Origin: Gemmatimonadota bacterium
GTDB lineage: Bacteria > Gemmatimonadota > Gemmatimonadetes > Gemmatimonadales > Gemmatimonadaceae
NCBI GenBank assembly: GCA_031127095.1
Contig: JARIEX010000016.1
Span: forward strand, 1-39,999
Direction of reading: 5' to 3'
DNA: 39,999 bases
The position numbers and the translations under genes were made by a program. Below, one piece after another: positions 7,683 through 14,942 of the stretch (the first letter of the stretch is position 1; every line of letters starts with the position of its first letter). A model generated the notes under the pieces. The model ran no database searches and was not told the DNA's origin. It saw nothing but the letters and a program-made list of their open reading frames with translations.

Positions 7683-9278
7683 ATGCCTGCTGAACCCACG
7701 CCACTGGTGATCACGCGCGCGCGCGGCCGATCGCTCTGGTTGCCGGTGCTCGCCGGCAGCGGTGTGTTCGCTGCCGTGGCGGCGTGGACGTTGCTCGCGA
7801 CACCTCGATACCGCAGCACGGCGCTGCTGCGCATCGAGAGCGCGTCCGGGAGTACACCCTTTCTCGATGAGCTCAAGTCCGTTCCGGGTGTGGAGCTCAT
7901 GGGGCTTGGGCGCGACGACCTCGAAACTGAAATCGGTGTCCTCAAGAGCCGTCGGCTGGCCGACGCCGTGATCGACTCGTTGGCCTACATGGTACGCGTT
8001 GAGCCGGCGGCGGTGCCGCGTGCGTCGCTGGTCGAGGTGATCCGTCACGATACCACGGACGCGAGCGGTCGTATCACCCTGACTCGGCGTGAGCGCGGAC
8101 GATTCTCGGTCGCCGCCAGCAAGCTGCAGCCCGCCGCGGCCCTGCCATCAACCGTTGCTGCAGGAGATACCCTGCGCATCGGCGGCCTGCGGCTCCGGCT
8201 GATCGCGTCCGCCGCACTCGACACCGTGGAAACGGTGACCATCACCCTGCTCCGCCAGTTCAAGGCCGCAGAACGGTTCGAGAGCCGGATGGAGATCCGC
8301 ACACAGGAAGGTGGTTCGCGTCTGGTGCAGATTGCTTTCGAAGACGCCGACCGCGTGCTGGCGGCAACGGTGGTCGAGCGGTTGGTCGCGGAGTACCTGC
8401 GCTACACGCTCGACAATAGCGGCCGCGATGACCTGCGTCGACTCTCCGAATTGCGCCGGGAGGTGGAGGGGTTTGCCCAGCGTTTGGCGGCGGCCGAGCA
8501 AGCGTTACGGCGCTTCAAAGAAAGCCGGCAACTGGTCATCCCCGATGAGCAGGCCTCCGCGCAACTCAAGCGTATTGCTGCGCTGCGCACCGGTCTGGAC
8601 GAGCTCGAGGTGGAGCGCACCGCGCTCGCGCGGATGCTCGCACTCATTGAGACGCGATCCAGTGGCGGACGTGATCCACTCGCGTATCGCCAATTGGCCA
8701 CGTTTCCGTCGCTGATCGCTAACCGAGCGATTCAGGACTATCTCATGACGTTGGTCGGACTGGAGAACAAGCGCAGCGAGATCGACATGCGCCGCACCGG
8801 AGAGAACGACGAAGTCCGTCAGTTGACGGAACGGATCGGCGAACTGGAGCAGCAGTTGATGCGGGTCGGGACGCAGTATCTCGAGAGTCTGGACCAGCAA
8901 ATCGGCGTGGCGACCACCAGCGTGAAGTCCATGAGCGGCGATCTCGCCACGTTTCCACAGCAGGAAATGGAGTTCGTACGGCTGGTGCGCGACCGTACCG
9001 TGCTGACGGAGGGATATGTGGTACTCCAGCGGCAACTCAAGCAGCTGGAACTGCAGACCGCCATGCGCAGCGATCGCATCCGGGTAGTTGATGCGCCGCG
9101 TGTGGCCGATGCCGACGACGCCGCATATCCCCGCATCGCAGTTCAACTGCTGCTCGGTGCGATCCTCGGGACTGCGGTCGGCTTGTTGGCGGTGTTCGGC
9201 CGACTGCTTGTGTCTTCGAGCGGGATCCAACCGGCCACCAGTGCCACCCAGAAGGTCGGCTCCGCCAGCGCCCCGTAA
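7683..9278 (+). CDS. Wzz-type polysaccharide chain-length determinant (PCP), no kinase domain
   Basis: An inner-membrane polysaccharide co-polymerase expected to set polymer length together with the Wzy-like protein. The 531-aa chain has one transmembrane helix near residues 17-38, then the Wzz domain starting at TPRYRSTALLRI, a long coiled-coil periplasmic region (about 235-400, with RRLSELRREVEGFAQRLAAA), the GNVR-type segment PQQEMEFVRLVRDR, and a second helix at 485-509. It stops about 22 residues after that helix, so there is no Walker-type tyrosine-kinase domain as in Wzc. The last 136 bases are shared, tail to tail, with the convergent Wzy-like gene. The start (ATG 7683) lies 15 bases after the Wzi-like gene. 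Confidence 0.88.
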   Translation: MPAEPTPLVITRARGRSLWLPVLAGSGVFAAVAAWTLLATPRYRSTALLRIESASGSTPFLDELKSVPGVELMGLGRDDLETEIGVLKSRRLADAVIDSLAYMVRVEPAAVPRASLVEVIRHDTTDASGRITLTRRERGRFSVAASKLQPAAALPSTVAAGDTLRIGGLRLRLIASAALDTVETVTITLLRQFKAAERFESRMEIRTQEGGSRLVQIAFEDADRVLAATVVERLVAEYLRYTLDNSGRDDLRRLSELRREVEGFAQRLAAAEQALRRFKESRQLVIPDEQASAQLKRIAALRTGLDELEVERTALARMLALIETRSSGGRDPLAYRQLATFPSLIANRAIQDYLMTLVGLENKRSEIDMRRTGENDEVRQLTERIGELEQQLMRVGTQYLESLDQQIGVATTSVKSMSGDLATFPQQEMEFVRLVRDRTVLTEGYVVLQRQLKQLELQTAMRSDRIRVVDAPRVADADDAAYPRIAVQLLLGAILGTAVGLLAVFGRLLVSSSGIQPATSATQKVGSASAP

Positions 9279-10420
9279 AACACGCCGAACACGGCCACCG
9301 CGAGCACCAACGGCGCCATCGGCGCATCACGTGCCACAGGCAGCACGAGCAGCGCGAGCAAGATGAGTACGGCAAAGATGCCCGCCTCGGCGAACAGACC
9401 GACATACACGGAGTGGAAATTTCCGTAGCGGTCACCGGGGAAGAAGTCTTGCAGTACCAGATGCGAGCTTCCGTAGCCGATACCGTGCAGCGTTGCCGGC
9501 ACCGACCGCGTGGCGGTGGACACGCCGCGCTGCAGCAACCGGAGGTGATCGCGGGACGACCCTTCCGTCACGGTGAATCGCTGTCCCAGCGGCTGCACCA
9601 CCCGCGCGCCCGCGTCACGCGCTGCCGGGGAGACCAGCAGCCCGCCAGTAGCGACGATCACGCAGGCGGACACCGCAACGACCAGAGCAGGCGGCATCCG
9701 GACCTGACCACCGCGGCTTCGCAGATGCCGGAAGAGCAACAGCAGAAGGCCAGCCGCTCCGGCCAATAGCGACGAACGGGACAGCGTCAGGAGGAGCAGC
9801 ACGGCAATCGCGGCCAACCATGGCCATCGGTTGACGCGCATCCCCGTGGCCAGCAGCATGCCGTAGAACACCAGCACGAGGCCGCCGCGGTTCGAGTCGA
9901 CGACGGGTCCGGACAGCCGCGGAATCAGACCGGCGTACATATCGGGGACGAGTGACACGAGCGAGCGCTGCACGGACGGCCAGTGGCCAGGCAGTACCCC
10001 CGCCAGCGCCGCCAGCTGCGCGAGGTTGAACACCGCGAAGACCAGCACACCGGCACGCGCGCCACGAGCCACCACGTCCATCGCATCGTCGCGGTGACGG
10101 ATCGACAGCCAGACCGCCAGAGCGCCGAACGAAATCACGATCAGCTGCGATGCCCGGGAGGCCGAGCGCGTCACATCCTTGCTCACGAGCACCGAGGTCA
10201 ACACCAGCGTGAGCAGCGCGAGCAGCAGCAAGGCAAACACCATGGCCGGTCGGGATGCCCGCGGAACGAGGCCAGACCGCAGGTGCTGCCAATACGCGCC
10301 CGCGACGACGAGCGGGGTGAGGAGCAGAAACGGCGTCAGAACGATCGGTCCCGTTCCCCCCAGCAGATCGATCCGATCGGCAACCAGCAGTGCAAACCAG
10401 CAGCTGATCAGGACCGTCAC
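9143..10420 (-). CDS. O-antigen polymerase/ligase-like membrane protein (Wzy_C)
   Basis: A 425-aa polytopic inner-membrane protein with about ten to eleven hydrophobic helices. It probably polymerises repeat units (Wzy role) or ligates glycan to an acceptor (WaaL role); sequence alone does not separate the two. The Wzy_C-like signature is the periplasmic loop with GIGYGSSHLVLQDFFPGD and GNFHSVYVGLFAEAGIFA, the latter matching the 'H..yl....e.Gi' pattern. The start ATG at 10420 overlaps the stop of the upstream lipoprotein gene as ATGA, indicating translational coupling in a three-gene operon (flippase-GT fusion, lipoprotein, this gene). Its final helix (FWVALVAGWI) and tail are encoded opposite the end of the Wzz-like gene. 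Confidence 0.85.
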   Translation of the reverse strand: MTVLISCWFALLVADRIDLLGGTGPIVLTPFLLLTPLVVAGAYWQHLRSGLVPRASRPAMVFALLLLALLTLVLTSVLVSKDVTRSASRASQLIVISFGALAVWLSIRHRDDAMDVVARGARAGVLVFAVFNLAQLAALAGVLPGHWPSVQRSLVSLVPDMYAGLIPRLSGPVVDSNRGGLVLVFYGMLLATGMRVNRWPWLAAIAVLLLLTLSRSSLLAGAAGLLLLLFRHLRSRGGQVRMPPALVVAVSACVIVATGGLLVSPAARDAGARVVQPLGQRFTVTEGSSRDHLRLLQRGVSTATRSVPATLHGIGYGSSHLVLQDFFPGDRYGNFHSVYVGLFAEAGIFAVLILLALLVLPVARDAPMAPLVLAVAVFGVFYGALAEPTFWVALVAGWIPLEDTSSRPNTANKPTAVPRIAPSSS

Positions 10421-11625
10421 GGCCGGGTGAATCGGAACGTGTACGCACGCGTCTCGCCATCACGGAGCCGGATGCCGTCCTCGAACGTACGCCCCCGACC
10501 CTCCTCGACGACGTAGCCCGTGGGATTGACGACGCGGACGCCGTACTCGCCGTCCACCAGGATATCGGTGAAGACCAGCTGACCCGCAGCATCCGTTCGC
10601 GCATCGCGCACGATGCCGTCACTCGTATACAACACCGTCCGTACACCACTGACCGGCGCATCGGTCTGATCGACCACGCGGATGCGCATGGTAGCAGACG
10701 CGATCCGCCGCACCGTCAACGACGCCTGCAGGGCCCGCCCACGGCGAAGGCGCAAACCATCCACAAAGGTCACGCCGCGTCCTTCCGTCGCGCTGAACCC
10801 GCGTGGCAGCCGGACGCGAATCCCATACTCCCCGCAACGCAGTGCGCTGATCTGCAGTCGATCGCCGGTAAGCGGATACTCGCCCAGCGTGCCAGCACCA
10901 CTGTAAAGCAGGAAACCGGCACCGGGCACGACCACACCGAACTGGTCGCGCACCGACGCGGTGATCGACCCGAGACACTTTTCGAAAGTGAAGAGCGCCT
11001 GCTCGCTGCTGCCGGCTTCGATAATCAGACCATCGCGGGCCGGCAGCGTGGTTTCTCCGCTGTCCACATAGATGAGGGGCCGTTCCGCAAACACGCCGTA
11101 ATTGCCGAACGGGACGCCACCGAACATCACCCGACCATCGCGATCGGTGTTCGCCTCACGCACCACCCCACGAGGACTGAAGAGCAGCACGCGCGTGTCG
11201 GGGACCGGAACCCCTCCGGGCTCGGAGACCTGAACCGCGATCGAGCCCGGTCCGCGCTTGAGGAATTCGAAGCGAGCCGTTCGCGTCGCGCCCCCAACCA
11301 CGCGCAGGTTTTGCACCACGTCACTCGGCGGCGCGACGGCATACAGCTCTTCGGGTCGGGCGTAGCCGCTGGGCACGGTCGCGTACACCCCGTACACCCC
11401 CTCCGGGACATCGAGAAACGTGTAAGCCCCGGTGGAGTCAGTCGTCCCATACCCCATAGGACGTTGACCCGTGTACAACACGAGCGGGGCACCGGCGATG
11501 GGTTCTCCGGAACGGCGGGCGGCGGTCACCGTGACCGTGCCATACAGCCCTGGCCGCGTGAGTAACGACTCACAACCCGCAACCACCGAGAACAGCAGGA
11601 CAGCGCCGGCCTTCACCGCTCGCAT
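10417..11625 (-). CDS. Lipoprotein with four tandem ~90-residue repeats, unknown function
   Basis: A 402-aa predicted lipoprotein. The signal peptide MRAVKAGAVLLFSVVAGC ends in a lipobox with Cys18. The rest divides into four repeats: 28-127, 128-219, 220-309 and 310-402. Each starts with a strand such as SITASVRDQFG or SATMRIRVVDQ, passes a 'D..G...F..V..G.YGV' turn, then 'P.GY' and, in repeats 3 and 4, near-identical 'EGRG.TF.DG.RLR.G' segments. The folds resemble carboxypeptidase-regulatory-like, CNA-B or transthyretin-like beta-sandwiches. The ATG at 11625 gives a TGATG overlap with the flippase-GT stop; an ATG at 11637 would lengthen the signal peptide by four residues. Coupling on both sides, flippase-GT upstream and Wzy-like downstream, suggests a periplasmic partner of polymer assembly or export. 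That role is inference. Confidence 0.8.
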   Translation of the reverse strand: MRAVKAGAVLLFSVVAGCESLLTRPGLYGTVTVTAARRSGEPIAGAPLVLYTGQRPMGYGTTDSTGAYTFLDVPEGVYGVYATVPSGYARPEELYAVAPPSDVVQNLRVVGGATRTARFEFLKRGPGSIAVQVSEPGGVPVPDTRVLLFSPRGVVREANTDRDGRVMFGGVPFGNYGVFAERPLIYVDSGETTLPARDGLIIEAGSSEQALFTFEKCLGSITASVRDQFGVVVPGAGFLLYSGAGTLGEYPLTGDRLQISALRCGEYGIRVRLPRGFSATEGRGVTFVDGLRLRRGRALQASLTVRRIASATMRIRVVDQTDAPVSGVRTVLYTSDGIVRDARTDAAGQLVFTDILVDGEYGVRVVNPTGYVVEEGRGRTFEDGIRLRDGETRAYTFRFTRP

Positions 11626-13931
11626 CAGGCGCGCCATAGCACGCCCGCATTTCTGATCCATCCAAACTCCGAGAGCAGATGCAGCCGCATCACGGCGAGC
11701 TTGCGTGGAAGCCATGCGGCGGCGGGGATTCGTGCATACGCCTCAAGAAACGTACGCTCCGGCGCCGAGAGTTCGGTAGCGAATCGGAGGGACAGCGCCC
11801 TGGCCTGTCGTGCTGCCACGGCGATGTCGGCGCGAACGGCTCCGCCGCGCGACAGCGCGCGCACGGCCAGCCCCGGCCAATGACGCCACGGCTGCTGCTG
11901 CAGCGCCGTGCGGGCACCAATCGTGTTCGTGTCATGCTGCCGATACCGGACGGTTGCCACCGGCAGCGCGATGACCCGGCCAAAGGCGACCGCCACCAGG
12001 GCGAGCCACCAATCGTGCATGGCACATTCAGCAGGAATACTGCCGGCGCGTTCACGCAGGGCCCGGTTCACCAGCGCGGTACATCCCGTCACGACATTAT
12101 GTGGCGTGAGCCGACGGAGGGTTGCCGGCTGCGGTCGGATACCGGCCGATGTCCAGAATGATGAGGCGATGGGCTGCAGTTGTGCATCCACCACTTCGAG
12201 GTCGGTGTGCACCAGCAACGCTCCGCCATGCTCCCGCTCGGCGGCCAGCATGGCATCGAGCGACCACTCGATTTTGCGTGGATGCCACACATCATCCTGA
12301 TCGGCAAACATGATGTATGCCGCATCGGGTGGGACATGATCCCACAGCCAGGCGAACGAGCCGGCCGCACCGAGTTGATGGCCCGAGGAGGGGAGCACGA
12401 CAATGCGCGGATCATGCGCCGCCGCCTGAACCAGCAGTGCCGGGCTGGCATCTCCGGACGCATCGTCACGCAGCAGCAACCTCCAGTGCGTGCAGGACTG
12501 CGCCGCCACACTCGCCAGAAACTCCTCGAGGTACAACGCGCCGTTATGCACCGCGCACAGGATGTACACGCAGGGTGTCGATGCATCGGCCGCGGTCGCG
12601 TCAGCGGGACTGGTAGTAATCGTCGAGGCGGATACACCGTGTGACGGCACCGTCACGACCGCGGGGGACCGCGATTGTGCACGGAGAAATCCGATAGCCA
12701 ACACCAGCACAACCAGCAGTTCGGCGCCGAGCACACCGAGCGCCATACCGACCGCCGCATACCGTGGAACGAGCAATGGCACCAACGCCAGATTCAACAG
12801 GCCGGCGGCAGCGGTTGCCCGCAGCAGCAGCCGATCGCGGCCAGCCGGCACCGCCCAGAGCATACCAAGCACCGTGCCCACAGCGATGACAGGGAGCAAT
12901 AGCGACAGTACGCGTAAGACGGGGACGGCCGCCTCATAACCGTCACCCAACATGACACGAACGATGAACGGCGCCAGAAAACCCACAGCGGCCGCACCCA
13001 ACGTTCCGCCGGCCGCGGACGCCGCCAGCAGCACGACGATGAAACGGTTGGCCGCACCGGCATCTGCGGCACGCAGAAAACTCAGCCGAGCCAGCAACAC
13101 CCGGGTAATGGGCTCGAGCACATTCAGAACGGCCCGCACCAGTTTTTCGGCACTCCCGAAGTGAGCCACAGCGGCAGTGGGTGCGAGTGCCCCGAGCAGC
13201 AGCGTGTTGGCGTGCAGGTAGAGTGTGCCGAAGGCACGGACCGCGAACAGGGTCCCGCCGGCGGTGAGTGCCCGACGCGCACCGGCGAACGAAAGCCGGG
13301 GGAGTGGCACCGATCGACGTAGCAGCTGGGTGAGCACACCCAGCGAGACCAGTGCCCCACAGGCCTGCAGAGCGAGGACGCGCCATCCGTGCGTCGGCTC
13401 ATGTACGACGGCGAACACCGCGAGTGCCGACAGCACTTTCATCGCGGTATCGATGGTGATGGCGCGGCGTACCCGCTCGACGCCTAGGAAGTACCACAGT
13501 GGCGCGAGGCCCCGGGCGAGTGCAAACACCACCGTTCCCACAAAGAGCGGTATGTCGGCCCGTAGTGCCGGGAGCGCGATCGCGGTGCCGACAAGCAGGC
13601 ACATGGCCAGAGGAATCAGCACCACCTTCGCCATCTGGACGTCCCAGACGAGACGCTGCAGCGCCGCCGCCGGAGCGTCGTGTCCACGCGCGATGGCCAG
13701 CGCACGCGTCGCGGACAGGTCGAATCCAAACTCGAGGACCATTACCACCCAGAGCGCCAGCGCCTGCGCCAGCAGCACGGGGGCCCAGGCCTCCGGGCCC
13801 AGCGTGCGGGCGAGGTACGGTACCGTCGCGAGTGACGCGAGCAGACTGATCGCGTGACTGCCCGTGAGCGCGCCGGCATTCAAAAGCAGCGCACGACGAG
13901 AAGGGATCTGCCAGCCGACGGTTGTGGACAT
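11625..13931 (-). CDS. Fusion of a Wzx-type polysaccharide flippase with a GT2 glycosyltransferase
   Basis: A single 768-aa frame joins two pathway steps. Residues about 1-430 form a MATE/MOP-type flippase with twelve or more helices, opening LLLNAGALTGSHAISLLASL and VPYLARTLGPEAWAPVLLAQ, expected to move the lipid-linked repeat across the inner membrane. After a Ser/Thr/Ala-rich linker (about 430-451), the C-terminal part is a GT2 enzyme: CVYILCAVHNG near 453, then RDDASGDAS, FADQDDVWHPRKIE near 541, and a late MHDWW motif with VRYRQHDTNTIGA. These match the rhamnosyltransferase-like GT2 group. The ATG at 13931 follows a 45-base divergent gap; an ATG at 14060 would add 43 residues unlike any flippase N-terminus. 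First gene of the coupled operon with the lipoprotein and Wzy-like protein. Confidence 0.87.
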   Translation of the reverse strand: MSTTVGWQIPSRRALLLNAGALTGSHAISLLASLATVPYLARTLGPEAWAPVLLAQALALWVVMVLEFGFDLSATRALAIARGHDAPAAALQRLVWDVQMAKVVLIPLAMCLLVGTAIALPALRADIPLFVGTVVFALARGLAPLWYFLGVERVRRAITIDTAMKVLSALAVFAVVHEPTHGWRVLALQACGALVSLGVLTQLLRRSVPLPRLSFAGARRALTAGGTLFAVRAFGTLYLHANTLLLGALAPTAAVAHFGSAEKLVRAVLNVLEPITRVLLARLSFLRAADAGAANRFIVVLLAASAAGGTLGAAAVGFLAPFIVRVMLGDGYEAAVPVLRVLSLLLPVIAVGTVLGMLWAVPAGRDRLLLRATAAAGLLNLALVPLLVPRYAAVGMALGVLGAELLVVLVLAIGFLRAQSRSPAVVTVPSHGVSASTITTSPADATAADASTPCVYILCAVHNGALYLEEFLASVAAQSCTHWRLLLRDDASGDASPALLVQAAAHDPRIVVLPSSGHQLGAAGSFAWLWDHVPPDAAYIMFADQDDVWHPRKIEWSLDAMLAAEREHGGALLVHTDLEVVDAQLQPIASSFWTSAGIRPQPATLRRLTPHNVVTGCTALVNRALRERAGSIPAECAMHDWWLALVAVAFGRVIALPVATVRYRQHDTNTIGARTALQQQPWRHWPGLAVRALSRGGAVRADIAVAARQARALSLRFATELSAPERTFLEAYARIPAAAWLPRKLAVMRLHLLSEFGWIRNAGVLWRA

Positions 13932-13976
13932 TATTGGGAAGTTGACCGTAGCACGGTTCGCCGGCAAGCTTCCCGC

Positions 13977-14906
13977 ATGGCAACGACGGTGGAGAGCGGG
14001 CGCACGCTGGCAATCGTGCTGAACTGGTGCGCCGAGGACGACACGGCCGCCTGCGTGCAATCGCTGCTCATGGAGCGTCAGACCACGACGACACTCGACA
14101 TCCTCGTGGTGGACAACGCATCGCCCGATGGCAGCGGCGACCGGCTGGCCGCCCAGTTTCCAACGCTGTCGTACCTGCAGACCGGCGCGAATCTCGGCTA
14201 TGCGGGCGGCAATGCGCAGGCGATGCAGCTGGCCTTGGCACGCGGCTACGAATTCATCCTGATCATCAATGACGACGCGACGGTGAGACCCGGGTGCGTC
14301 CGTCTGCTGCTGGAGGTGATGGCGTCAGAGCCTGGGGTGGGGGCCTGCGCACCAACCATCGTGCATGGCCAAGACCAGCAGGACATCATCTGGTGGGCGG
14401 GCGGGCGCTTTCAATGGTGGAAAGCGCTGGGCACACACGATCACTATGGGACACGACTGCAGCAACATGCGTTTCCGCAGCTGGGGCCCCAGCCGATCAC
14501 CTTCGCCTGTGGATGTGTCGTCCTGTTCCGCAGCAGCGCGATCCGTGCGTGCGGGAGCTTCCGACCGGAGTTCTTCGCGTACGCGGAGGACGTCGAACTG
14601 TCACTGCGTCTCGTGTCCGCCGGCTGGGGCATCCGCTGGGTACCTGCTGCCGTCGCGGTCCACGCCGTCAGGTATCCCGCGGCACCGCCCACACCGTGGG
14701 CGATGCAGCTGCGCGACACGAATCGACGACGGCTGGCGCGCGCGCATTATCGCGGGTGGAAACGCGCGCTGTTTGCGTTGGTCTTCAGCGGTAGTCGGCT
14801 GGTGCTGGCCGGTCGGTATCTGGCCAACGGCGACCGAGCACGGGCGCGGGCAGTCATCAGCGCACTCGGCGAGCCGGCGGGCGAGCGTGCCGGTACCACG
14901 GGGTGA
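13977..14906 (+). CDS. Glycosyltransferase family 2, rhamnosyltransferase-like
   Basis: A 309-aa inverting GT-A enzyme. The nucleotide-binding N-terminus has LAIVLNW (11-17), VVDNASPDGSGD (44-55) and NLGYAGGNAQ (72-81). The metal-binding acidic motif is INDDAT (97-102), and the acceptor-side catalytic signature is AYAEDVELSLR (201-211) with the likely catalytic Asp/Glu pair near E204-D205. It is soluble apart from a possible amphipathic C-terminus. Family members of this type add rhamnose or related deoxysugars to polysaccharide intermediates; the donor here is not determinable. Start ATG 13977 is chosen over an upstream ATG at 13854 because the latter runs through the divergent gene. A hairpin follows the stop. 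Confidence 0.9.
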   Translation: MATTVESGRTLAIVLNWCAEDDTAACVQSLLMERQTTTTLDILVVDNASPDGSGDRLAAQFPTLSYLQTGANLGYAGGNAQAMQLALARGYEFILIINDDATVRPGCVRLLLEVMASEPGVGACAPTIVHGQDQQDIIWWAGGRFQWWKALGTHDHYGTRLQQHAFPQLGPQPITFACGCVVLFRSSAIRACGSFRPEFFAYAEDVELSLRLVSAGWGIRWVPAAVAVHAVRYPAAPPTPWAMQLRDTNRRRLARAHYRGWKRALFALVFSGSRLVLAGRYLANGDRARARAVISALGEPAGERAGTTG

Positions 14907-14916
14907 CAGGGCGCGA

Positions 14917-14931
14917 GGTGGCACCGCCACC
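14917..14931. terminator. Hairpin between convergent genes
   Basis: GGTGGC-ACC-GCCACC forms a perfect six-pair GC-rich stem in the 36-base gap between the GT2 gene and the convergent dehydratase gene. It lacks a T run on either strand, so it could be a weak bidirectional terminator or an mRNA 3'-end stabiliser. Confidence 0.4.
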
Positions 14932-14942
14932 CCATCCGCACC

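Noticed and set aside
13935-13949. A possible third copy of the 18-bp polysaccharide-locus motif
   Set aside because: TTGGGAAGTTGACCG matches only with a gap shift. The similarity is near what chance gives in a short region, so it is mentioned but not annotated.
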